This document shows, in pieces, positions 22,016 through 31,000 of a stretch of 64,000 nucleotides of DNA. A program made the position numbers and the translations under genes. The stretch covers positions 459,803-523,802 of the forward strand of contig NZ_NEVT01000009.1 in the NCBI RefSeq assembly GCF_002261345.1. The letters run 5' to 3'. The notes below the pieces were generated by a model. It saw nothing but the letters and a program-made list of their open reading frames with translations, made no database searches and was not told the DNA's origin. Each line of letters opens with the position of its first letter. Positions within the stretch are counted from its first letter, which is position 1. The stretch is from Bordetella genomosp. 2 (GTDB lineage: Bacteria; Pseudomonadota; Gammaproteobacteria; Burkholderiales; Burkholderiaceae_B).

Positions 22016-23110
22016 ATGCCTACTCCTGGATCCACCATGCCGCCCGTTGCCTATGAAACCGATGACGCCCGCTGGGCCGCCGTGCAGGCGCGCGACGCCC
22101 GGGCCGACGGCAGCTTCGTCTATGCCGTGCGCACCACCGGAGTGTATTGCCGGCCCAGCAGTTCGGCCCGCCTGCCGCGTCGCGAGAACGTCGAATTCTT
22201 CGATACGCCGCAAGCGGCGGAAGCCGCCGGCTACCGGCCCAGCCGCCGCGCGACAGCGGACCGCGGCAGCGCCGCCGCCCGCCGCACGGCCCTGGTGGAG
22301 CAAGCCTGCCGGCATATCGAGCGCGCCGAGACGCCGCCCAGCCTGGAGACCCTGGCCCGCCAGGCCGGCCTGAGCACCTTTCACTTTCACCGCCTGTTCA
22401 GGGCCGAAACGGGGCTGACGCCCAAGGCCTATGCGGACGCCTACCGCGCCCATCGGCTACGCCAGGAATTGAACGGCGCCGGTACGGTGACCGAGGCGAT
22501 CTATGGCGCAGGGTTCAACTCCAACAGCCGCTTCTATGAAGCTTCGGGGCGCCTGCTGGGCATGCGGCCAGCCGACTACAAGGCTGGCGGACCCAATACA
22601 GATATAGACTTTGCCGTGGGTGAGTGCTCACTTGGCTCGATACTCGTGGCGCGCAGCCAGCGCGGCATCTGCGTCATCTGGCTGGGCGACGATCCCGATC
22701 GGCTGGTGCGCGATTTGCAGGATCGCTTCCCGCGCGCCCGGCTGCGCGGCGGCGATCCCGAATTCGAGCAACTGGTCGCACAGGTGGTGGGTTTCGTGGA
22801 GGCGCCGGCCCTGGGCCTGAACCTGCCGCTGGACGTGCGCGGCACCGCCTTCCAGGAGCGTGTCTGGCAAGCGCTGCGCGACATCGCGCCCGGGCAGACC
22901 GCGAGCTATACCGATATCGCGCGCCGTATCGGCGCACCCAAGGCTGTGCGGGCAGTGGCCCAGGCGTGCGGGGCGAATCCGTTGGCGGTGGCCATACCTT
23001 GCCACCGCATCGTCCGGCGCGACGGCGATGTGTCCGGGTATCGCTGGGGGGTCGAACGCAAGCGCGAACTGCTGCGCCGGGAAGCGGATGCCATGGGCGA
23101 GGCGGCATGA
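22016..23110 (+). CDS. ada: Bifunctional Ada: AraC-type regulator and O6-methylguanine-DNA methyltransferase, zinc site degenerate
   Basis: 364 residues from ATG 22016, or 357 from the ATG at 22037 (MPPVAYETDD), which restores E. coli numbering and is my preferred start. Order: N-terminal methylphosphotriester domain (about 1-80), AraC helix-turn-helix region (about 85-185, LARQAGLSTFHFHRLFRAE), then O6-alkylguanine transferase with active-site PCHRIV (Cys322). The first domain keeps the methyl-accepting Cys38 (TTGVYCRPS), but the other zinc ligands are replaced: Cys42 by Ser, Cys69 by Ser, Cys72 by Ala. The DNA-repair transferase looks intact; classical zinc-based sensing does not. Its stop overlaps the next gene (ATGA). 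Confidence 0.93.
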   Translation: MPTPGSTMPPVAYETDDARWAAVQARDARADGSFVYAVRTTGVYCRPSSSARLPRRENVEFFDTPQAAEAAGYRPSRRATADRGSAAARRTALVEQACRHIERAETPPSLETLARQAGLSTFHFHRLFRAETGLTPKAYADAYRAHRLRQELNGAGTVTEAIYGAGFNSNSRFYEASGRLLGMRPADYKAGGPNTDIDFAVGECSLGSILVARSQRGICVIWLGDDPDRLVRDLQDRFPRARLRGGDPEFEQLVAQVVGFVEAPALGLNLPLDVRGTAFQERVWQALRDIAPGQTASYTDIARRIGAPKAVRAVAQACGANPLAVAIPCHRIVRRDGDVSGYRWGVERKRELLRREADAMGEAA

Positions 23111-23397
23111 CTGGCGGGCCGGCACCTGGCGCGCCTGGCGGGCGGTGGCGGTTGACCGGCCCGGACGGCCGCCAGTACTGCAGCGAGCGGCCGGGCACGC
23201 TCGGCGGACACCGCGGCACCCGCATCTATGGGCGCCTGGATTGCCGTGCCGCGCGGCTGGCCATCGCGCGCGGCGGCTATGTGCGCTACCGGGTATTCTT
23301 CGCCGACGAGGCCGCCGCGCTGGCCGCCGGCTACCGGCCGTGCGCCGTCTGCCTGCCCGGGCCCTACGCGGCATGGAAGGCCGCCCGCGCACGCTAG
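23107..23397 (+). CDS. Stand-alone Ada-like zinc-binding domain protein
   Basis: 96 residues, starting in the ATGA overlap with ada and therefore probably co-translated. The second half matches the fold signature of the Ada N-terminal metal domain: YGRLDCRAA ... YRVFFADEAAALAAGYRPC, AVC. Aligned with E. coli Ada, it keeps the positions of Cys42 (Cys46 here), Cys69 (Cys79) and Cys72 (Cys82) but has Gly at the methyl-acceptor position 38. Small proteins of this kind occur elsewhere, function unknown. An extra Cys25 could supply a fourth metal ligand. The stop TAG is the IS481 target site. Confidence 0.8.
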   Translation: MTGGPAPGAPGGRWRLTGPDGRQYCSERPGTLGGHRGTRIYGRLDCRAARLAIARGGYVRYRVFFADEAAALAAGYRPCAVCLPGPYAAWKAARAR

Positions 23398-24344
23398 CTG
23401 TGAAGTGTCAAGACGTTGTATCCAACCAGGTTGAGTCTGGAGATGGGTGTGGCGCGTCCGATGCCCTGGTGAGGTCGATGCCAGTTGTAGTGGTGTAACC
23501 AGGAATTCATGGCCAGGGCTCGGTGCTGTGAGTTTTGATAGGTGTAGGCATAGGCCCACTCTCGCAATGCCGACTGGATGAACCGCTCGGCCTTGCCATT
23601 GGTCTGGGGCCGATAAGGGCGCGTGAAGCGGTGTTTGATGCCCAATTGGCGGCACAAGGCGGCGAAGGCATGGCTACGGAAGGCCGAGCCGTTGTCGGTC
23701 AGCAGCCGCTTGATGGTCACGCCCAGGGCGGCGTAATAAGACGCGGCATCCCGTAGGAACTGGCATGCGCTGGGGCTACGTTCATCGGGATGGATATCGG
23801 TAAAAGCCACGCGAGCGTGGTCGTCGATGGCCACGAAGACGTAGTCCCAGCCAGCTCCCTCGACGGTATCGCGCCGATCGCCCGTGACGCGATGGCCGGG
23901 GCGCTGGATGCGGCCCAGCTTCTTGATGTCGATATGCAACAACTCGCCTGGGGCCGAGTGTTCGTAGCGCACCACCGGCTCGGCAGGCTCCAGATCGGCC
24001 AGGCGCGACAGCCCGGCCCGAGCCAGGACCCGGCTGACGGTGCTGGCGGACACGCCCAGGGCCTGTGCGATGCGCGCCTGGGTCAGCCGCTTGCGGCGCA
24101 GCTCCACGATGGCCAGCGCCTTGGCCGGGGCAATCGCTCGGGGCGAGACCGCCGGGCGCGAGGACGCGTCGGCCAGGCCCGCCTGGCCTTGGGCCAGGAA
24201 CCGCCCCAGCCACTTGCGTACCGTGGGCGCAGTCACCCCATAGACCACGGCTGCCTCGGGAGCGCTTAATTGCTTGGCGGTCAGTTGTTGGACCATTTCA
24301 AGTCGACGTATGAACGTCAGTCGGGCATGCTTATGGGTGTTCAT
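23394..24344 (-). CDS. IS481 transposase
   Basis: 316-residue IS481-family DDE transposase. An N-terminal helix-turn-helix region (about 1-110, GVTAPTVRKWLGRF; LGVSASTVSRVLARAGLS) is followed by an rve-type catalytic core with Asp in LLHIDIKKLG, Asp in LLTDNGSAF and Glu in NGKAERFIQS. The last codon AGC and the stop TAG extend across the element's end into the GCTAGC target, so the stop is supplied by the insertion site. The gene looks functional. Confidence 0.95.
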   Translation of the reverse strand: MNTHKHARLTFIRRLEMVQQLTAKQLSAPEAAVVYGVTAPTVRKWLGRFLAQGQAGLADASSRPAVSPRAIAPAKALAIVELRRKRLTQARIAQALGVSASTVSRVLARAGLSRLADLEPAEPVVRYEHSAPGELLHIDIKKLGRIQRPGHRVTGDRRDTVEGAGWDYVFVAIDDHARVAFTDIHPDERSPSACQFLRDAASYYAALGVTIKRLLTDNGSAFRSHAFAALCRQLGIKHRFTRPYRPQTNGKAERFIQSALREWAYAYTYQNSQHRALAMNSWLHHYNWHRPHQGIGRATPISRLNLVGYNVLTLHS

Positions 24345-24441
24345 CCGGCCGGACTCCTTGAGTGAACTGGGGGTTTGGCGATTTCCAGTTTCTCAAATCC
24401 GGTTCGGATGAACCATGCATACAACCTATTGAATCTTCACA
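23399..24441 (-). mobile_element. IS481, complete
   Basis: 1,043 bp between two copies of GCTAGC (23393-23398 and 24442-24447), the 6-bp NCTAGN target duplication known for IS481. Imperfect terminal inverted repeats: TGTGAAGTGTCAAG at the left and, on the other strand, TGTGAAGATTCAAT at the right. It carries one transposase gene on the minus strand and no passenger. Both flanking genes stay open because the target duplication restores their stop codons. Confidence 0.95.
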
Positions 24442-24442
24442 G

Positions 24443-24991
24443 CTAGCCGGCAAACCCTCCTTCGTCCAGGAAGGCCTGCTCCTCGGGCGTGGTGTCCCGC
24501 CCCAGCAGCGCATTGCGGTGCGGGAAACGGCCAAAGCGCTCGACGATGCGCAGGTGATCTTCCGCGTGGTATAGCCAGGGCTCGCCCAGCTGGCGTTGCA
24601 GCGCCACCGACTGGCGCTGGTCGTCCAGGCTTTCAGAATGGGACAGGGGCAGGTAGCAGAACACCCGCATGCCCGTTTCGATGCGCGCGTCGTGGCCGGC
24701 CTCCAGGAGGCGGCGCGTGTAGTAGCGGGCCAGCGGATCGGTGGCGTACATGTGCCCGGTGCCGCGGAACGCGTTGCGCGGAAACTGGTCCAGCAGGATC
24801 AGCAGCGCCAGCGCGCCGGGCGCGCTGCTTTCCCAGTGATCGAGTTCACGCCGGGCGGCAGCCATGTGCAGGTCCAGGAAACGTTCGCGGAATGCCTGGT
24901 CGAAGGCCGTGTCCTTGCGGAACCAGCGCTCGGGACCCGCTTCGCGCCAGAACCGGACCACGGCGTCCGGGTCGTCATGGGGCTTGTTCAA
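24443..24991 (-). CDS. DUF924 family protein
   Basis: 182 residues from the TTG at 24991 (LNKPHDDPDAVVRFWREAGP), chosen because GGAGG lies nine bases upstream; the open frame runs further but without family similarity. Family motifs are present: RWFRKDTAFDQAFRERF, LLILLDQFPRNAFRG, YLPLSHSESLDDQ and a C-terminal FGRFPHRNALLGR. Members of DUF924 are all-helical soluble proteins of unknown role. The stop TAG overlaps the IS481 target duplication; before the insertion it shared CTAG with the gene at 23107. Confidence 0.85.
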   Translation of the reverse strand: MNKPHDDPDAVVRFWREAGPERWFRKDTAFDQAFRERFLDLHMAAARRELDHWESSAPGALALLILLDQFPRNAFRGTGHMYATDPLARYYTRRLLEAGHDARIETGMRVFCYLPLSHSESLDDQRQSVALQRQLGEPWLYHAEDHLRIVERFGRFPHRNALLGRDTTPEEQAFLDEGGFAG

Positions 24992-25055
24992 GATCGGTTT
25001 CCTCCGGGTTTGACGGCATGTCGCTGCGGCGAGCATACCCTGCATGGCGGCGCAA

Positions 25056-25066
25056 GGACTAGTCAC
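25056..25066. promoter_or_regulatory. GACTAGTC palindrome upstream of narK1
   Basis: GGACTAGTCAC, with the 8-bp palindrome GACTAGTC at 25057-25064, 95 bases before the first narK-like gene. The same palindrome occurs twice upstream of narG and I noticed it nowhere else in the window. Candidate binding site of a nitrate- or oxygen-responsive regulator. Confidence 0.45.
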
Positions 25067-25158
25067 ATTGCAGTGGTCCGGCAGGTCTCTCGGCGAATAT
25101 TCACGCGCGCATGGCGAGCCTATCTTGCAGGCATGTCCAATGACATGAGCAAGCAATC

Positions 25159-26412
25159 ATGGCCAACCAGTCTTCCACGGGCGCCGCGACCCGTGTCCTG
25201 ATCTCGAGCACGTTCGCTTTCACGATCTGCTTCGCGGTATGGATGATCTTTGCCGTGCTGGGAATTCCGATCAAGAACCAGCTCGGGCTGTCCGAAACCG
25301 AATTCGGCCTGCTGGCCGCCACGCCGGTCTTGAGCGGGTCGCTCATTCGCGTGCCGCTGGGCATCTGGACCGACCGCTACGGCGGCCGCATCGTGTTCTT
25401 CCTGCTGATGCTCGTCTCCGTGCCGGCCATCTGGCTGCTGGCCTATGCCACCGAGTTCTGGCAGTTCCTGTTGCTGGGCCTGTTCGTCGGCCTGACCGGC
25501 GGTTCGTTCTCCGTGGGCACGCCTTACGTGGCGCGCTGGTTCCCGCGCAACCGGCAAGGCCTGGCCATGGGTGTCTTCGGCGCCGGCAACTCCGGTTCGG
25601 CGCTCACCAAGTTCGTCGCGCCGGCGCTCATCGCCGCGGCCGGCGGCGCCTGGGTCATCGTGCCCAAGGTCTACGCCGTCGCGCTGCTGGTCACCGCTAT
25701 CCTGTTCTGGCTGTTCTCCGCCACCAACCCGGCCCACAACGTGCGCGGCGGGGCGAGCCTGTCGGCCCAGATCGCGATGCTGCGCTACCCGCGCGTGTGG
25801 CGCTATTGCCAGTACTACTCGGTGGTGTTCGGCGGGTACGTGGCGCTGGCCCTGTGGATGACCAAGTACTACGTCGGCGAGTACGGTTTCGACATGAAAA
25901 TCGCCGCGCTGCTGGCAGCCTGCTTTTCGCTGCCTGGCGGCGTACTGCGGGCGGTGGGCGGCTGGATATCCGACAAATACGGCGCCTACCGCACCACCTG
26001 GTGGGTCATGTGGGTGTGCTGGGTCGCCTTCTTCATTCTCAGTTATCCCCAGACGCATTTCATCATCCAGACCGATACCGGCGCGCGCGAATTCTCGCTG
26101 GTGCTCGGCCCCACCATGTTCACCGTCCTGATGTTCGTGGTCGGCATCGCCATGGCGATCGGCAAGGCCTCGGTGTTCAAGTTCATCTCGGATGAATTCG
26201 ACAGCAACATCGGCGCCGTGTCCGGCATTGTCGGCCTGGCCGGCGGCCTCGGCGGGTTCGTGCTGCCCATTCTGTTCGGCGCCCTGCTCGACCTGACCGG
26301 CATCCGCTCCAGCGCCTTCATGCTGATGTACGGCACGGTGTGCGTCTCGCTCATCTGGATGCACTACAGCTTCCGCCCCGAAATGCGCCAGCCGGCCATG
26401 CGCGCCGCCTGA
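25159..26412 (+). CDS. narK: Nitrate/nitrite transporter, NarK1 type (MFS)
   Basis: 417-residue major facilitator protein with 12 hydrophobic segments. It starts MANQSSTGAATRVLISSTFA. The nitrate-binding arginine region SGSLIRVPLGIWTDRYGGR and the second arginine region PGGVLRAVGGWISDKYGAYR are present, along with glycine-rich nitrate signatures (GNSGSALTKF; SGIVGLAGGLGGFVLPILFG). The short loop and length fit NarK1 nitrate/proton symporters, which prime uptake before nitrite exchange begins. First gene of the nitrate island. Confidence 0.9.
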   Translation: MANQSSTGAATRVLISSTFAFTICFAVWMIFAVLGIPIKNQLGLSETEFGLLAATPVLSGSLIRVPLGIWTDRYGGRIVFFLLMLVSVPAIWLLAYATEFWQFLLLGLFVGLTGGSFSVGTPYVARWFPRNRQGLAMGVFGAGNSGSALTKFVAPALIAAAGGAWVIVPKVYAVALLVTAILFWLFSATNPAHNVRGGASLSAQIAMLRYPRVWRYCQYYSVVFGGYVALALWMTKYYVGEYGFDMKIAALLAACFSLPGGVLRAVGGWISDKYGAYRTTWWVMWVCWVAFFILSYPQTHFIIQTDTGAREFSLVLGPTMFTVLMFVVGIAMAIGKASVFKFISDEFDSNIGAVSGIVGLAGGLGGFVLPILFGALLDLTGIRSSAFMLMYGTVCVSLIWMHYSFRPEMRQPAMRAA

Positions 26413-26485
26413 CGACGCCATCGGCATTCATCCCCCATCCCTGCCGGACGGCCCGCCGTCCGGCTCATCAGCCCGCGAGAGCATC

Positions 26486-27874
26486 ATGTCCAGTAGCTAT
26501 GTCCTGACCCGCTGGGAACCGGAAAACCAGAATTTCTGGCGCACCACCGGCGCCCGCATCGCCAACCGCAACCTGTGGATATCCATACCGGCGCTCAGCC
26601 TGGCATTCTGCATCTGGATGCTGTGGAGCGTCGTCGTGGTCAACCTGGACAAGGCCGGCTTCCTGTTGTCCAAGAACCAGATGTTCTGGCTGACGGCGCT
26701 GCCGGCGTTGTCCGGCGCCACGCTGCGCATCTTCTATTCGTTCCTGGTGCCGGTGTTCGGCGGCCGCCGCTGGACCGCGATCTCCACCGCCACCCTGCTC
26801 ATTCCCGCCATCGGCATGGGCTTCGCGCTGCGCGACCCGACCACCTCCTACCCGACCCTGCTGGCGCTGGCGCTGCTGTGCGGCTTCGGTGGCGGCAATT
26901 TCAGTTCCAGCATGGCCAACATCAGCTTCTTCTTCCCCAAGGAGAAAAAAGGCTTCGCCACCGGCATGAATGCCGGCATCGGCAACCTGGGCGTGTCGCT
27001 GGTGCAGTTCGTGGTGCCGGTCATCATCACCATGGGCGTGTTCGGCACGCTGGGCGGCGACCCGCAGCGCTTTGTCGTCGATGGCGTCGAACACCGGATA
27101 TGGCTGCAGAACGCCGGCTTCATCTGGGTGCCCATCATCCTGGTGTCGGCGCTGGCCGCCTGGTTCGGCATGAACGACATCGCCGACGCCCGCGCCTCCT
27201 TCGCCGACCAGGCCGTCATTTTCAAGCGCAAGCACAACTGGCTGATGTGCTGGCTGTACATCGGCACGTTCGGCTCGTTCATCGGGTTCTCGGCCGGCTT
27301 CGCCATGCTCACCAAGGCGCTGTTCCCGGGCGTCAACCCGGTTACCTACGCGTTCCTGGGGCCGCTGGTGGGTTCGCTGACACGGCCGCTGGGCGGCTGG
27401 ATCTCCGACAAGATCGGCGGCGCGCGCGTCACGCTGCTGGTGTTCGCCGGCATGATCGGCGCCGTGCTCGGCGTGCTGGCCTTCGTGCCCGGCCAGGGCA
27501 GCGCCGGCAACTTCCCGGCCTTCCTGGCGATGTTCATCGTGCTGTTCGCCTTGACCGGCGTGGGCAACGGCTCGACGTTCCGCATGATTCCCGTGATCTT
27601 CCTGCACGAGCGCACCCTGGCCGCGCAAGGACAAGGCCCGCAGGCCGAAAAGCAGGCCGTGATGGACGCCGGCAAGGAGTCCGCGGCGGTGCTCGGCTTC
27701 TCCGGCGCCATCGGCGCCTACGGCGGTTTCTTCATTCCCCGCAGCTTCGGCACCTCGCTCGAGATGACGGGCAGCGTGAGCGCGGCGCTGTATTGCTTCA
27801 TTGCGTTCTACGTCAGCTGCCTGTGCATAACCTGGTGGTACTACGCGCGCCGCAACGCGCCGGTGCCGTGCTGA
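26486..27874 (+). CDS. narK2: Nitrate/nitrite antiporter, NarK2 type (E. coli NarK-like)
   Basis: 462 residues, similar along its whole length to E. coli NarK: EPENQNFWRTTGARIANRNL and WISIPALSLAFCIWMLWSVV, SGATLRIFYSFLVPVFGGRR (substrate arginine), NAGIGNLGVSLVQFVVP, GSLTRPLGGWISDKIGGAR (second substrate arginine) and a C-terminal glycine-rich GAIGAYGGFFIPRSFG. Twelve membrane segments. It probably exchanges external nitrate for the nitrite made by NarGHI. It starts 73 bases after narK1 and precedes narG by 152 bases. Confidence 0.93.
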   Translation: MSSSYVLTRWEPENQNFWRTTGARIANRNLWISIPALSLAFCIWMLWSVVVVNLDKAGFLLSKNQMFWLTALPALSGATLRIFYSFLVPVFGGRRWTAISTATLLIPAIGMGFALRDPTTSYPTLLALALLCGFGGGNFSSSMANISFFFPKEKKGFATGMNAGIGNLGVSLVQFVVPVIITMGVFGTLGGDPQRFVVDGVEHRIWLQNAGFIWVPIILVSALAAWFGMNDIADARASFADQAVIFKRKHNWLMCWLYIGTFGSFIGFSAGFAMLTKALFPGVNPVTYAFLGPLVGSLTRPLGGWISDKIGGARVTLLVFAGMIGAVLGVLAFVPGQGSAGNFPAFLAMFIVLFALTGVGNGSTFRMIPVIFLHERTLAAQGQGPQAEKQAVMDAGKESAAVLGFSGAIGAYGGFFIPRSFGTSLEMTGSVSAALYCFIAFYVSCLCITWWYYARRNAPVPC

Positions 27875-27886
27875 TCCGGCCTGCCG

Positions 27887-27936
27887 GTGACTAGTCACTT
27901 CGACTCATCAGGACTAGTCCGCTTGATGTGGCGACC
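27887..27936. promoter_or_regulatory. narG promoter region with two GACTAGTC palindromes and a weak FNR-like half-site
   Basis: GTGACTAGTCAC (27887-27898, perfect 12-bp palindrome) and GGACTAGTCC (27911-27920, perfect 10-bp) are 23 bp apart centre to centre, about two helical turns. Just after them TTGAT (27923-27927) and, four bases on, CGACC resemble half of an FNR/ANR box. The start of narG is at 28027. Probable control region for narGHJI; the bound regulators are inferred. Confidence 0.5.
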
Positions 27937-28026
27937 CTCTACCAGCGATGAATGGTGGGGGGCGCCCAGCCTCAATAGAGTAGTAACTGGTACACGCCGG
28001 CCCCATCGGCGTACACGGAGAACACA

Positions 28027-31000
28027 ATGAGCCATTTCCTCGATCGACTGAAATTCATGTCGCGGGTGAAATCCACTTTCGCGGGTGGCCACGGTGAAGT
28101 GGTCAACGAAGACCGCACCTGGGAAAACGCCTATCGCAGCCGCTGGCAGCACGACAAGGTCGTGCGCTCGACGCACGGCGTCAACTGCACCGGTTCGTGC
28201 TCGTGGAAGGTCTATGTCAAGAACGGCCTGATCACCTGGGAAACCCAGCAGACCGACTACCCGCGCACCCGGCCCGACCTGCCCAATCACGAGCCGCGCG
28301 GCTGTCCGCGCGGCGCTTCGTACAGCTGGTACGTCTATTCGGCGCAGCGCGTCAAATACCCGATGATCCGCGGCCGCCTCATGGAGATGTGGCGCGAGGC
28401 GCGCAAGACCATGGATCCGATCGCGGCCTGGGAATCCATCAGCCAGGACCCGGTCAAGGCCAGGCGCTACAAGTCGGTGCGCGGCCTGGGCGGCTTCGTG
28501 CGCGCCGACTGGGACACCGCCACCGAGATCATCGCCGCGGCCAATGCCTACACCATCAAGCGTTTCGGGCCCGACCGCCTGATCGGCTTCTCGCCCATCC
28601 CGGCCATGTCCATGGTCAGCTACGCGGCGGGCGCGCGCTACCTGAGCCTGCTCGGCGGCGCCTGCCTGAGCTTCTACGACTGGTACTGCGACCTGCCCCC
28701 GGCCAGCCCGCAGATCTGGGGCGAACAGACCGACGTGCCGGAATCGGCCGATTGGTACAACTCCACGTACCTGATCGTCTGGGGCTCGAATGTGCCGCAG
28801 ACCCGCACGCCCGACGCGCACTTCTATACCGAAGTCCGCTACAAGGGCACCAAGACGGTAGCGGTGTCCAGCGACTTCGGCGAAATGGTCAAGTTCGGCG
28901 ATATCTGGCTGGCGCCCAAGCAGGGAACCGACGCCGCGCTGGCGCTGGCCATGGGGCATGTCATCCTGAAAGAATTCCACCACGCCGGCGCATCGGATTA
29001 CTTCCGCGACTATGCCAAGCGCTACACCGACATGCCGATGCTGGTGCAGTTGACCGCGCGCGACGGCTGCCTGGTGCCCGACCATTTCCTGCGCGCCTCG
29101 CAACTGGACGACGCCCTCGGCCAGCACAACAACCCCGACTGGAAGACATTGCTCATCGACGCGCAGACCGGCGAGCTGGTGGTGCCCAATGGCAGCATCG
29201 GCTTTCGCTGGGGCGAAGCCGCGGTCGACGGGGGTGCCAAGGCGGGCCGCTGGAACCTCGAGCCCCACGATGGCGGCAGCGGCCGCAAGGTGGATCCCGC
29301 ACTGTCGCTGATCGACGGCCACGATGCCGTGGTGGGCGTGGGTTTCCCGTACTTCGGCGGCGAGCATGGCAGCGTGCTGGTGCGCAACGTGCCGGTGCGG
29401 TACATCACCCTGGCCGATGGCAGCCAGGCCTGCGTGGCCACGGTGTACGACCTGCAGATGGCCAGCTACGGCGTCGACCGGGGGCTGGGCGGCGCCAACG
29501 TGGCCGCGTCCTACGACGACGATGTTCCCTATACCCCGGCCTGGCAGGAAAAACACACTTCGGTGCCCCGCAACCTGGTCATCCAGGTGGCGCGCGAGTT
29601 CGCCCAGAACGCCCACGATACCCAGGGCAAGTCCATGGTGATCGTGGGGGCGGCGCTGAACCACTGGTACCACATGGACATGACCTACCGCGGCATCATC
29701 AACTTGCTGATGATGTGCGGTTGCGTAGGCAAGAGCGGCGGCGGCTGGGCCCATTACGTGGGCCAGGAAAAGCTGCGCCCGCAGTTCGGCTGGGCGCCGC
29801 TGGCGTTCGCCACCGACTGGTCGCGTCCGCCGCGGCACATGAACGGCACGTCGTTCTTCTACGCGCATACCAGCCAGTGGCGCCATGAAAAGCTGCCGGT
29901 CAGCGACATCCTGGGGCCCACCGCGGACGCCGCGCGCTACGCCGGGCTGAGCATGATCGACCTGAACGCCAAGTCCGAACGCATGGGCTGGCTGCCGTCG
30001 GCCCCCCAGCTGCAGACCAACCCCCTGGACATCACGGCGCAGGCCGAGGCGGCCGGCGAGGATCCGGTCGCGTACGCGGCCGCGCGCCTGAAGCGCGGCG
30101 AATTGCAGATGAGCTGCGACGACCCGGACGATCCCGCCAATTTCCCGCGCAACATGTTCGTCTGGCGGTCCAACATCCTGGGGTCGAGCGGCAAGGGCCA
30201 CGAATACTTCCTGAAGTACCTGCTGGGCACCCAGAACGCCGTGTTCGGCGACGAGGCCGACGCCATCAAGCCCGCGCAGGTGCGTTATCGCGAAGAAGCA
30301 GCCGAAGGCAAGCTCGACCTGCTGACCGTGCTGGATTTCCGCATGAGCACCACCTGCCTGTACGGCGATATCGTGCTGCCCACCGCCACCTGGTACGAGA
30401 AGGACGACCTGAACACGTCGGACATGCATCCGTTCATTCATCCGCTGTCCGAAGCGGTCCAGCCCCTGTGGGAAAGCAAGACCGACTGGGAAATCTACAA
30501 GCTCATCGCGCGCAAGTTCAGCGAGATCGGCGGGCCCTACCTGGGCAAGCGCAAGGACCTGGTGCTGACGCCGCTGCTGCACGATACCCCGGCCGAACTG
30601 GGGCAGGCGTTCGAGCCGAAGGACTGGAAACTGGGCGAGTGCGACCTGGTGCCGGGCAAGACCGCGCCCGCCATGACGGTGGTCGAGCGCGACTACAACG
30701 ACATCTATCGCAAGTTCACCTCGGTCGGGCCGCTGCTGGACAAACTGGGCAATGGCGGCAAGGGCATCACCTGGAACACCGAGCACGAAGTGCACGAACT
30801 GGCGGCATTCAACCGCCGCGTCGAGGAACCCGGCATCAGCGAAGGGCGGCCGCGCCTGGAGACGGCCATCGACGCGGCGGAGATGATCCTGACCTTCGCG
30901 CCGGAAACCAACGGCCACGTCTCGGTCAAGGCGTGGGAAGCGCTGGGCAAGGTCACCGGCCGCGACCACACCCACCTGGCGGTGGGCCGCGAGCACGACA

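Noticed and set aside
22628..23655. Minus-strand frames of about 250 codons opposite ada
   Set aside because: Antisense shadows rich in Arg, Pro and Ala; the plus-strand ada and its coupled gene explain the coding signal.
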